From SURF-33 sp964598885 (GTDB lineage: Bacteria; Desulfobacterota; Desulfobacteria; Desulfobacterales; Desulfosalsimonadaceae), in NCBI GenBank assembly GCA_964598885.1, contig CAZRES010000006.1, positions 1 through 58,556 of the forward strand: a stretch of 58,556 bases of DNA. The letters are read 5' to 3'. The notes beneath the pieces are model-generated. The model saw only the letters and a program-made list of their open reading frames with translations, was not told the origin of the DNA and did no database searches. The position numbers and the translations under genes were made by a program. Of the stretch, positions 1 through 7,832 are shown piece by piece (positions within the stretch are counted from its first letter, which is position 1; each line of letters opens with the position of its first letter).

Positions 1-395
1 GCTGCAATTACTGAGGGTATTCCGCCGCGGACCTGGCAGGTTCCATGCGACTGAAATATCCCACCAGCACCAAAATCATCCGGGTGCCCTGCACCGGCAA
101 AGTGGATGTGGTCCACATGCTGAGGGCCTTTGAAAAAGGCGCTGACGGCGTTTACGTCGTGGGCTGCCTGGAGGGGGCGTGTTATTATAAATCCGGGAAT
201 TTCCGCGCCCGCAAACGGGTGGAGCAGGCCAAAAAAATATTAGACGCCATCGGCGTGGGAGCAGATCGGGTCTGGATGTATAATCTTTCTTCCGCCGACG
301 CGCCTTTGTTTGTTAAATACGCTCAGGAAATGCATGATCGGATCACGGCCCTGGGGCCGAATCCGGTCAAAGAAAAAACCCGGGCGGCGGCATAA
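1..395 (+). CDS. mvhD: MvhD/FrhD-type hydrogenase iron-sulfur (delta) subunit, 5'-truncated, probable selenoprotein
   Basis: The 3' part of an MvhD-family gene; its start lies upstream of the window and the reading frame uses codons starting at base 3. MvhD subunits carry a [2Fe-2S] cluster and pass electrons between a hydrogenase or other partner and HdrA. The frame reads C-N-Y-TGA-G-Y-S-A-A-D-L-A-G before the ATG at 45, then IRVPCTGKVD, a GADGVYVVGC motif and YYKSGN. Family members have C-N-W/Y-C-x-Y-x-G/A-A-D-L-A-G, so the TGA at 12-14 falls exactly where the second Cys is expected and is best read as selenocysteine. Homology continues unbroken across the TGA, so starting at ATG 45 would remove a cluster ligand region. 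metV and metF follow, which suggests a subunit of an HdrABC-MvhD-MetVF methylene-THF reductase complex. A nonsense mutation is the alternative. Confidence 0.85.
12..44 (+). promoter_or_regulatory. In-frame UGA with candidate bacterial SECIS hairpin
   Basis: The TGA at 12-14 is followed by a small hairpin inside the coding sequence: GGACCT (29-34), loop GGC (35-37), AGGTTCC (38-44). GGA pairs with TCC and CCT with AGG, leaving one bulged T. The first loop G is 21 bases after the UGA. Bacterial SECIS elements are short stem-loops just 3' of the UGA with a G in the apical loop and often a bulged U, so size and position fit. The stem is only six pairs, and selA/selB/selC are not in this window, so the assignment rests on position and on the family alignment. 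Confidence 0.5.
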
Positions 396-412
396 TCAAA
401 ACGATAGAGTTT

Positions 413-513
413 GACAGTGACGTAAAAAGTCGATTTTGAGTGGGATCGCGATTTTCGTTGTACCCCGAAAGACGAACGAAACAAAAAAACCGACTTTATA
501 CAGCATCATCAAA
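413..513. repeat. Candidate dispersed inverted-repeat element, copy 1
   Basis: Lies in the 157-base gap between mvhD and metV. The left end reads GACAG-TGA-CGTAAAAAGTCG (413-432) and the right end CGACTTTATACAG (491-503), an imperfect inverted repeat, followed by CATCATCAAA. A similarly organised element occurs at 30202-30307 between scpA and scpB. The two share termini and length more than internal sequence. This is compatible with a REP/MITE-like palindromic element. No promoter of good quality is visible in this gap. Confidence 0.35.
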
Positions 514-552
514 TTTTTAAAAATATCAACCACTATATGAAAGGGCAAAACG

Positions 553-1221
553 ATGATTGTTGCCGATAGAAAACCGATGGAGGAAATCATCGAGCAGGTC
601 AAGGACAGCAAAAAAGTCCTCGTGCTGGGATGCAACGAATGCGTCACGGTGTGCGAAGCCGGCGGCAAAAAGGAAGTCGCTGTGCTGGCATCGGCCCTGC
701 GGATGTATTTCGCCAATCAGGGGCGTGAAGTCGACGTCGATGAAATCACGCTGGAACGCCAGTGCGATCATGAATATCTCGAGGAAATCCGGGATGTGGC
801 CGATGAATACGATGCGGTCATTTCTCTGGCCTGCGGCGTAGGCGTCCAGTTCATGGCCGAGAAATATCATTCCATTCCGATCTTTCCGGGGGTCAACACC
901 TGTTTTCTGGGAGCCACGGAACAACGGGGTCTCTGGACCGAACGGTGCCAGGCATGCGGCACATGCATTCTGGCCTACACCGGCGGGATCTGTCCGGTTG
1001 CCCGGTGCGCCAAGCGCCTGCTCAACGGCCCCTGCGGAGGATCCGCCAAGGGAAAATGTGAAATCAACAAGGAACTCGACTGCGCCTGGCAATTGATCAT
1101 CGACCGTCTTAAGGCCATTGATCGCATGGATCTTTATGACCGCGTGTTTCCCATCAAGGACTGGTCCACCGATCGCGCCGGCGGACCCCGAAAAGTGGTG
1201 AGGGAGGATGTGCAGATATGA
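553..1221 (+). CDS. metV: MetV-like methylene-THF reductase C-terminal/zinc-cluster protein
   Basis: 222 aa. The MetV family partners MetF in the acetogen and sulfate-reducer type methylene-THF reductase of the Wood-Ljungdahl pathway, where it links the flavoprotein to electron-transfer partners. Two Cys-rich areas are visible: LGCNECVTVC (residues 25-34, Cys27, 30, 34) and, near residues 136-167, ERCQACGTC, GGICPVARC and GPCGG, a likely metal or Fe-S binding set. The start ATG at 553 has AAAGGG eight bases upstream. It ends with a 4-bp ATGA overlap with metF (1218), so translation is probably coupled. Together with mvhD upstream this indicates a methylene-THF reductase that takes electrons through an Hdr/Mvh module. 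Function is assigned by family and context. Confidence 0.88.
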   Translation: MIVADRKPMEEIIEQVKDSKKVLVLGCNECVTVCEAGGKKEVAVLASALRMYFANQGREVDVDEITLERQCDHEYLEEIRDVADEYDAVISLACGVGVQFMAEKYHSIPIFPGVNTCFLGATEQRGLWTERCQACGTCILAYTGGICPVARCAKRLLNGPCGGSAKGKCEINKELDCAWQLIIDRLKAIDRMDLYDRVFPIKDWSTDRAGGPRKVVREDVQI

Positions 1222-2150
1222 GCGTTAATACACCGAGCAAACTGGAAAAAATCCTGTCATTGGGACATATCGCCGTCTCCTCCGAATGCGGGCCGCCTCG
1301 GGGTTCCGACCCGGAAGCCATCAAGGAAAAGGGAGAATTGATTCGCAACCATGTGGACGCGGTCAACGTCACCGACAATCAGACATCGGTGGTCCGGCTC
1401 TGCAGCCTGGCCGCCTGCATCCATCTCAAACTCATGGGCATTGAACCCATTCTCCAGATGGTCACCCGGGATCGTAACCGGATCGCCATTCAGAGCGATC
1501 TCCTCGGCGCCGCCTCCTTCGGCATCAACACCATGCTCTGTCTGTCCGGCGACCACCAGAGTTTCGGGGACAACCCCAAGGGCCAGAACGTCCATGATCT
1601 CGATTCCATGCAGCTGCTTCAGACCGTTCGGATGATGCGGGATGAGGGAAAATTTTTAAGCGGTGACGACGTCAAAGGGCCGCCGTCGATCTTTGTGGGC
1701 GCGGCGGCCAACCCTTTTGCGGATCCCTTTGAAATCCGGATCCCGCGTCTGGCCAAAAAAATCGCTTCCGGCGCGGAATTCATCCAGACCCAGTGCATCT
1801 ACAACCTGGAAAAATTCGAAAAATGGATGGAACTGGCCCGGGAAAAGGGCCTTGATGAAAAGGTCCATATCATGGCGGGCGTCACGCCGCTTAAATCCGC
1901 GGGTATGGCCAAATACATGAAAAACCGGGTTCCCGGCATGGACGTGCCCGATGAGGTCGTGGAGCGCATGGCCAAAACCCCCAAAGAAAAACAGGCCGAA
2001 GAAGGAATCACCATCTGTGTGGAAACCATTCAGCGTCTCAAGGAAATCAAAGGGGTCCACGGATTTCACATTATGGCCATTGAATGGGAGGAACGGGTCC
2101 CGGAAATCGTCGAACGGTCCGGTTTGTATCCGCGGCCAACGGTCGACTGA
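1218..2150 (+). CDS. metF: Methylenetetrahydrofolate reductase
   Basis: 310 aa, usual length for MetF, a (beta/alpha)8 flavoprotein that interconverts methylene-THF and methyl-THF in the methyl branch of the Wood-Ljungdahl pathway and in methionine synthesis. Recognisable parts are the N-terminal SSECGPPRGSDP strand, VNVTDNQTSVVRL, the repeat-like LGAASFGINTMLCLSGDH flavin-binding segment near residues 94-112, and GAAANPFADPFEIRIPRLAKK near 155. The start overlaps metV by 4 bp. This is the three-component type (mvhD-metV-metF). Nothing is truncated. The next gene starts 66 bp downstream and belongs to a different pathway. Confidence 0.95.
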   Translation: MSVNTPSKLEKILSLGHIAVSSECGPPRGSDPEAIKEKGELIRNHVDAVNVTDNQTSVVRLCSLAACIHLKLMGIEPILQMVTRDRNRIAIQSDLLGAASFGINTMLCLSGDHQSFGDNPKGQNVHDLDSMQLLQTVRMMRDEGKFLSGDDVKGPPSIFVGAAANPFADPFEIRIPRLAKKIASGAEFIQTQCIYNLEKFEKWMELAREKGLDEKVHIMAGVTPLKSAGMAKYMKNRVPGMDVPDEVVERMAKTPKEKQAEEGITICVETIQRLKEIKGVHGFHIMAIEWEERVPEIVERSGLYPRPTVD

Positions 2151-2216
2151 CCGTTGCCGGCGTGTTCCGCTTATCGAAAAAAACCGGCACAATTCCATTG
2201 CAGTTAGATCAACTCC

Positions 2217-3518
2217 ATGATCCGCCGACGATCTCCTGAACTGTTCGACCGTCTCTATGAGGCGGGCTGGCGAATTGCTATGCCGCTGTTGCGCCATAGT
2301 TCCCGTCTGGAAGACGGGTATGATCACCGACAGCACCCCGAGGACCTGCCGGCGGCCGATATCTGGATCCAGGCGGCCTCTGCGGGAGAGGCGTATCTTG
2401 CCTGCAGCCTTCTGGACAATCTCAATCCGTTCCGGCCGGTCCGGGTGCTGATCACCTCCAATACGCGACAGGGCCTTGACATCATTGAGCATTTCATTTC
2501 ATCTGAAAAGAGGAACAATGCCTCTGTTACCGCCTTCCCGGCCTTTTTCCCGTTTGACCGTCCAACCGTCATGGCCGCGGCCGTCGGCCGGGTGAATCCA
2601 AAGGTCATGGTCCTGCTGGAAACCGAAATCTGGCCGGGACTGCTGTCCGCGTTAAAAAAACAACAAACCCGTATTCTCATCATCAACGGCCGCCTTACCC
2701 CCCGCAGTCTTCGCGGGTATCGGCTGCTGAAACCCATCTGGCATCATCGCGCGCCGGATCGCGTTCTGGCCGTTTCATCCAACGATGCCCTGCGCTTCAG
2801 GCGGTTGTTCGGCGGCGCCGACATCCAATACATGCCCAATATCAAATTCGACCGACTGAACATTGGGGCCCATGACGCCGACAATTCCCTCGGGAAACTG
2901 CTGCCGGATGCCGCCTCTTTACTGGTGCTGGGGTCGATACGGCAGGAAGAAGAACCCCTGGTGGAAAACATCATCCGCGAGATACGCCGCCATTCTCCCC
3001 ATACCGTTATCGGTCTTTTCCCCCGGCACATGCATCGGATCAACCACTGGGTCGGCAGGCTGCGTCTTATGAATGTGCCATGGATGCGGCGCTCCGACGG
3101 AGACCAAAAACCGTTTCCAGCGGGCAGCGTCATTTTATGGGACCGTTTTGGTGAATTAAACCAGGCCTATGCACGAGCCCGCTCGGTTTTCGTGGGCGGC
3201 AGCCTGGCGCCCCTGGGAGGACAGAATTTTCTCGAACCACTGGTATACGGCATCAGACCGGTCATCGGTCCCTACTGGGACCATTTCGCATGGGTGGGAG
3301 AAGATATCATCCGGCAGGGACTTGTCATCAAAACGAAAAACTGGCAGAATGCAGCTGCCGTGCTCGTGGACCAGCTTAACCGGCCCCAACCTGGAAAACC
3401 GGTGCAAGAAGCGGCTGAGCGATACATACGGGAGCGCAGCGGCGGTACACGACAGGCCTGTGACGCCATCCTGGCCGCGTTGACGGCGTTCCGAAAAAAT
3501 CAGGAGGACAACCGATGA
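2217..3518 (+). CDS. waaA: 3-deoxy-D-manno-octulosonic acid (Kdo) transferase
   Basis: 433 aa, family GT30. It transfers Kdo from CMP-Kdo to lipid IVA at the cytoplasmic face of the inner membrane. Visible features are the N-terminal amphipathic/hydrophobic anchor, the WIQAASAGEAYLA segment that holds the conserved catalytic Glu near residue 58, LLETEIWPGLL around residue 140, PNIKFDRL near 205, and the C-terminal donor-site stretch SVFVGGSLAPLGGQNFLEP near 325. The start ATG at 2217 has no strong Shine-Dalgarno. The stop overlaps kdsB by 4 bp (ATGA at 3515), so the CMP-Kdo synthetase is translationally coupled to the enzyme that uses its product. Confidence 0.93.
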   Translation: MIRRRSPELFDRLYEAGWRIAMPLLRHSSRLEDGYDHRQHPEDLPAADIWIQAASAGEAYLACSLLDNLNPFRPVRVLITSNTRQGLDIIEHFISSEKRNNASVTAFPAFFPFDRPTVMAAAVGRVNPKVMVLLETEIWPGLLSALKKQQTRILIINGRLTPRSLRGYRLLKPIWHHRAPDRVLAVSSNDALRFRRLFGGADIQYMPNIKFDRLNIGAHDADNSLGKLLPDAASLLVLGSIRQEEEPLVENIIREIRRHSPHTVIGLFPRHMHRINHWVGRLRLMNVPWMRRSDGDQKPFPAGSVILWDRFGELNQAYARARSVFVGGSLAPLGGQNFLEPLVYGIRPVIGPYWDHFAWVGEDIIRQGLVIKTKNWQNAAAVLVDQLNRPQPGKPVQEAAERYIRERSGGTRQACDAILAALTAFRKNQEDNR

Positions 3519-4285
3519 GCAGTGGACCCGCCTGTTACGGAATTATTCCGGCCCGGTATGCGTCCTCCCGTTTTCCGGGCAAACCCCTTGCCCGGATCAT
3601 GGGCAAACCGATGATCTGGCATGTCTATGAACGAGCGATCCAATGCCGATCCCTGGAAAGTGTAACAGTTGCCACTGATGACGGGCGTATCGTCGATGCC
3701 GCCGAAGCTTTGGGTATTCCCGTGGTTATGACCCGAAACGACCATGTCAGCGGCACGGACCGGGTGCTCGAAGCCGCCGGGAAACTCCGCATTCCCGATA
3801 ATGCGGTGGTGGTCAATATCCAGGGCGATGAACCCGCCCTGAACCCGGAAATGATTGAAACGCTCATTGCGCCCTTCGCGGATCCCGCCCTCCAGGTCAC
3901 CACACTGGGCCGGAGGATCAACGCCGCAGCCGCCGAAGATCCGGATACGGTCAAGATAGTGCTCGGCGCAAATCAGTCGGCTCTCTATTTTTCACGGGCC
4001 GCCATACCCTTCCCCCGGGACAGCCGGAAAGACGCCGGTTATATCGCCCATATCGGCTTGTATGCCTTTCGCATGGCAACCCTCAACCGCTTCGTCTCCC
4101 TGCCCCCCGGCCGCCTGGAAGCCGTTGAAAAACTCGAACAGCTCCGGCTCCTGGAAAACGGCATCCCCATCCATGTGGTCATGACATCGCACATGAGCCG
4201 GGGGGTGGACCGTCCTGACGATATTGGAAAAGTAACCGCATTACTCAAAAGCTTCACAAGGCAGCCCCCATCGGCCGGAAACTGA
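3515..4285 (+). CDS. kdsB: CMP-Kdo synthetase (3-deoxy-manno-octulosonate cytidylyltransferase)
   Basis: 256 aa. It activates Kdo with CTP for WaaA. Typical KdsB motifs are present: IIPARYASSRFPGKPLA (residues 9-25, nucleotide-binding signature), VTVATDD near 50, VVNIQGDEPALNP near 97-109 (metal and substrate site) and YFSRAAIPFPRD near 157. The start ATG at 3515 has AGGAGG 7 bases upstream and overlaps the waaA stop. It converges with lpxK on the other strand, with only about 21 bp between the stops and no clear terminator hairpin there. Confidence 0.95.
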   Translation: MSSGPACYGIIPARYASSRFPGKPLARIMGKPMIWHVYERAIQCRSLESVTVATDDGRIVDAAEALGIPVVMTRNDHVSGTDRVLEAAGKLRIPDNAVVVNIQGDEPALNPEMIETLIAPFADPALQVTTLGRRINAAAAEDPDTVKIVLGANQSALYFSRAAIPFPRDSRKDAGYIAHIGLYAFRMATLNRFVSLPPGRLEAVEKLEQLRLLENGIPIHVVMTSHMSRGVDRPDDIGKVTALLKSFTRQPPSAGN

Positions 4286-4306
4286 TCTGTTCGGGGAAGC
4301 GGAACT

Positions 4307-5416
4307 TCATTTCAGACGGTCGCGGAGAAACGCGGCAAACCGCTCCGTATCCGGACCAAAATCAATCCGGACACCGACCACCACAAGGGGAACGGGGGTA
4401 TGGAGCCGATCCATGATTCGGATATAATCTTTTTCCGTGGTGACCAGATAATCAGGGGACAGTTCTTTGACGCGCCGGATAATCGCTTGGCAGTCCCGGT
4501 CCGTATAGGGATGATGATCCGGAAATTCCATGGCCTCCAGCACCGACGCGCCTGCTTCAGTTGCCATCCGCGAAAATTCGGCATTTCGGGCAATGCCGGA
4601 AAACAGCATTACCCCGGCATGGTTCAGCAGGGATAAATCGGTATGGACGGAATCACTTCGACACGACGAAACGGGATCACCGTTTTGATATATGCCGTCG
4701 ACATACGGAGCGTGGCGGGAGATAAACAACGGCTTTCCGGGTACCTCGGCCGCCAGCCGGCGGAAACTTATCGATTGTGGAAAATTACAGCGGGTCAAAA
4801 TCACGGCGCTTGATCGATGCAAAGCAGATACGGGTTCCCGCAACAGGCCCCGGGGCAGCAGATGGCCGTTGCCCGGGAATATGCGGTCATCCACCAGAAC
4901 CAGATCCAGATCCCGGCGAAGATACCGGTGCTGGAACCCGTCGTCAAGCACAATCAGATCCGGTGAAAATGCATCTATGGCCATTTGTCCCATGCGACGA
5001 CGGTCGGCGCCTACCAGCACCGGGACGCCCGGCAGCCGTCTGCCCATCATAAACGGTTCATCGCCGGCCATGGCCGGCGACATCAACATATTGGTTCCAT
5101 CACTGACGATGCCCCCGCTCTTTTCCGCTCCTCCCTTGTATCCCCTGCTCAAAATCACCGGCCGCAAACCCAGTTGACGGGCCAGTTCCGCGACGCGGAT
5201 GGTCATCGGAGTTTTCCCGGTTCCGCCGACGGTGATATTGCCCACGGAAACCACCCGGCACGGCAATTGCCGGGAACGAATAATGTCCTGATCGAACAGA
5301 AAGGAGCGAATGCGAACCGCCGCGCCATAGATCATGGCGATCAGCTGCAGAAAAACCTCCAAAACACCCAAGCGTCCGGATTGTTCCTTCATCATGACCG
5401 CAAGAATCTTTTTCAT
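4307..5416 (-). CDS. lpxK: Tetraacyldisaccharide 4'-kinase (lipid A 4'-kinase)
   Basis: About 369 aa from ATG 5416 (a TTG at 5428 would add four residues). LpxK phosphorylates the 4' position of tetraacyldisaccharide 1-phosphate to give lipid IVA at the inner membrane. Visible are an N-terminal hydrophobic segment, the P-loop VGNITVGGTGKTPM (near residues 58-71), the ILSRGYKGG segment after it, the LIVLDDGFQHRYLRRDLD motif in the middle, and VTTEKDYIR near the C-terminus. It is the last gene of the envelope run and lies 38 bp after lptG. The Shine-Dalgarno before ATG 5416 is weak. Confidence 0.93.
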   Translation of the reverse strand: MKKILAVMMKEQSGRLGVLEVFLQLIAMIYGAAVRIRSFLFDQDIIRSRQLPCRVVSVGNITVGGTGKTPMTIRVAELARQLGLRPVILSRGYKGGAEKSGGIVSDGTNMLMSPAMAGDEPFMMGRRLPGVPVLVGADRRRMGQMAIDAFSPDLIVLDDGFQHRYLRRDLDLVLVDDRIFPGNGHLLPRGLLREPVSALHRSSAVILTRCNFPQSISFRRLAAEVPGKPLFISRHAPYVDGIYQNGDPVSSCRSDSVHTDLSLLNHAGVMLFSGIARNAEFSRMATEAGASVLEAMEFPDHHPYTDRDCQAIIRRVKELSPDYLVTTEKDYIRIMDRLHTPVPLVVVGVRIDFGPDTERFAAFLRDRLK

Positions 5417-5453
5417 GACACCACGCAATAAAGGCTCGTAAGAAACATCCTGT

Positions 5454-6533
5454 TCAATCCAGATTCATCATCAGAAGCCCGGCAATGCCCAAAAACAGAA
5501 TATTGGCCGCCCAGGCGGCTACCGGCGGGGGAAGCAGATTCCCATATCCCAGAGACAGGCAGAAACTGTAGCATCCCCAGTAAAGAAAGGCCGTGGCAAT
5601 GCCGTAGGCAAAACCGGCGGCCAGGCCGCTGTCCCGGGTCCTGCCGCGAAGGGCGATGCCGGAACCCACAAGGGCCATAATCAGACAGACCCATGGGAAA
5701 GCGGCCTTGGCATGCAAATCCACCCGATATCGGGTGGCGTCATAGCCTTCCCGTTCGATTTTGCGGATATAGTTGAGAAGGGCTCCGAAATTCATCTCTT
5801 CGGATTCTTTGACGACTTGCAGCAGATCTTCCGGTTGAAAATCAAGCTCAACCGTCAGACGGTCGTGGATGCGAACCGCATGCTGCTCGCCGCTGGGATC
5901 AAAATGCTGCACCATTACCTCATATAACCGCCATCCCTTTCGGGTATATTCCCCCCGTTTGGCGTCAATGCGACGATTCATGGCGAAATCCGGATCGAAA
6001 TAAATGATGATGACGCCGTAAACATTAGGCCCGGCCGGATCGTAATGGGCAATATGGACGATGGACTGATTCCCCCGGATCCAGATGTTTCTTTCCCGGG
6101 AGGTCATCATCCGGCGTTCGCCGGTGTCCGGATCTATGATTTCAGATACGTTTGCGTTGCTTACCGGCACCACCGCCTCCGAGAAAACAAACAGCACCAC
6201 GCTCAGCAGCAGCCCGATGACAACCACCGGTTTGATCAGGTTTAACACGCTGATGCCGCCGCTTTTAAGAGCGACGATTTCATTGTTTTTCACCATCAGA
6301 GTGAACACGATCAAAACGCTGAGCAACAGCGCCGCCGGCAGGATCTGGGAAATGATCAGGGGAATTTTATAAAGAAAATACGCAATGATATCCGCCGGTC
6401 CCAGGGCCAGGGCGATCAATTTGTCGATTCGACCGAAAAAATCGATGGACAGATAGACCACGGTCACCATCCCCAGGACCATCCCGAAATACTTGAAAAA
6501 CATGCGGGTGATATAGGCGTGTATAATGATCAT
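5454..6533 (-). CDS. lptG: LPS export permease LptG (YjgQ)
   Basis: 359 aa from ATG 6533, which has AAAAGGG upstream; in-frame sequence further 5' overlaps lptF and is unlikely to be used. LptF and LptG form the membrane part of the LptB2FG ABC transporter that extracts LPS from the inner membrane. The pattern is three N-terminal membrane helices (starting at the MIIIHAYITRMFFKYF segment), a roughly 160-residue periplasmic beta-jellyroll domain, then three C-terminal helices ending near PPPVAAWAANILFLGIAGLL. It starts 22 bp after the lptF stop. The ATPase LptB is not in this window. Confidence 0.9.
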   Translation of the reverse strand: MIIIHAYITRMFFKYFGMVLGMVTVVYLSIDFFGRIDKLIALALGPADIIAYFLYKIPLIISQILPAALLLSVLIVFTLMVKNNEIVALKSGGISVLNLIKPVVVIGLLLSVVLFVFSEAVVPVSNANVSEIIDPDTGERRMMTSRERNIWIRGNQSIVHIAHYDPAGPNVYGVIIIYFDPDFAMNRRIDAKRGEYTRKGWRLYEVMVQHFDPSGEQHAVRIHDRLTVELDFQPEDLLQVVKESEEMNFGALLNYIRKIEREGYDATRYRVDLHAKAAFPWVCLIMALVGSGIALRGRTRDSGLAAGFAYGIATAFLYWGCYSFCLSLGYGNLLPPPVAAWAANILFLGIAGLLMMNLD

Positions 6534-6555
6534 AAGACCCTTTTCAGCGGCATGG

Positions 6556-7731
6556 TCAGCTTTCCTGGGGTTTTCGGGGGATCTTGAGAATATGTGCCGC
6601 CAGGCGGCGGAAAACCGACAACAGATCCAAAGGCCGGTCATTGGCGGTCCGGATCAGCAGCCAGATGCCGGCGGCGCCCATAATCACATTGGGCGCCCAT
6701 AAACCGACCACAGGGGGCGTCATACCGGTCTCCCCGAGAACCAGGCCGGCCGACAGCAGCAGATAATAGATCAGAAACGCTACCAGCCCGATCCCCAGGC
6801 CGGCGGATCGCCGGGTGGTCTGGGCCTGGGCGCCCAGGGGAACAGCCAGAACCGCCAGGGCGATACAGGCAAACGGAATGGAAAATTTCCGGTGAAATTC
6901 GATCAGGGCCGAATAATACCGTTTATCATGTTCTTCGGCAGCCGCAAGATACGCCTTTAACTCTGAAAAGCGCATCTCCTTTTCATTTCGTTTTCCTTTG
7001 GATGTTCCGGCCACGACATCATTGAAATCCAGTTGAAGGTCATAGGTGTCAAACCGGATCAGATGGGCCGACCGGTTCGCCAGATCCACCTGGTTGATGA
7101 CGCCTTCCTGCAATCTCAAATTAACGCTCGCGTCGGTTTCCCCCTGAAACATAAATCCCCGGGGGGCGGTCACCGCAATTCTGGTTTCTTCGTTACGGTG
7201 GTCGTCGATAAAGATATCCATGAGCGTACCGGATGCGGGATCGATTTTATTCACGTAAAACATGACGCCGTCGAAACTGTCGTTGAACCGGCGCTCTTTA
7301 AGCCCCACATTAAAATTGGAACGGACCACCTCAAAGGCCAGTTGCTTATACGCGGTTCTTCCCCAGGGCATGCCATACACGGTCATCAAAACGGTGAACA
7401 GGGCACAGACCAGCCCGAAGACCAGCACGGGGATCATAAACCGGTAAATACTGATGCCCCCCGCCTTGAGAGCGATAATCTCGCTGTCGTTGGAAAGCCG
7501 GAGAAACGCCAGCAGTACGGCCATCATCACGGACATGGGAATGATATAAACAAAAAAATAAGGAAGGGAATAAAACAGCATGAGCAGAAAAACGGCTCCG
7601 CCCACCTGATAATTGACGATGAGATCGGTGATCTCTAAAATCTGGCGCATCATGAACACAAAGATAAAAAACACCAGATTCAAGACAAACGGCGGAATCA
7701 TTTCGGCAAAAATGTAGCGATGAAGAATCAA
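6556..7731 (-). CDS. lptF: LPS export permease LptF (YjgP)
   Basis: 391 aa from a TTG start at 7731, chosen because the family begins at the ILHRYIFAEM helix and a GGAGGAG Shine-Dalgarno lies 10 bases upstream. An in-frame extension up to 8139 runs antisense-like, low-complexity sequence into msbA and is not credible. Structure: three N-terminal helices (FVLNLVFFIFVFMMRQ onward), a periplasmic domain containing the family stretch TAPRGFMFQGE, and three C-terminal helices. Partner of LptG in LPS extraction. It follows msbA by about 100 bp. Confidence 0.88.
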   Translation of the reverse strand: MILHRYIFAEMIPPFVLNLVFFIFVFMMRQILEITDLIVNYQVGGAVFLLMLFYSLPYFFVYIIPMSVMMAVLLAFLRLSNDSEIIALKAGGISIYRFMIPVLVFGLVCALFTVLMTVYGMPWGRTAYKQLAFEVVRSNFNVGLKERRFNDSFDGVMFYVNKIDPASGTLMDIFIDDHRNEETRIAVTAPRGFMFQGETDASVNLRLQEGVINQVDLANRSAHLIRFDTYDLQLDFNDVVAGTSKGKRNEKEMRFSELKAYLAAAEEHDKRYYSALIEFHRKFSIPFACIALAVLAVPLGAQAQTTRRSAGLGIGLVAFLIYYLLLSAGLVLGETGMTPPVVGLWAPNVIMGAAGIWLLIRTANDRPLDLLSVFRRLAAHILKIPRKPQES

Positions 7732-7832
7732 TGCGTCATTTCTCCTCCGGTAAATCAACCGGACGATGGGGAATGGATCCGTGCCGAATTGGTGCTGATC
7801 AGCATAAACCCTCCCGGTGAAACGGTCATATA

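Noticed and set aside
45..395. Complete short gene starting at ATG 45
   Set aside because: MvhD homology extends upstream through the in-frame TGA to the window edge, so this is the 3' part of a longer gene.
4286..4306. Bidirectional terminator between kdsB and lpxK
   Set aside because: The 21-base gap holds no stable hairpin or T-run.
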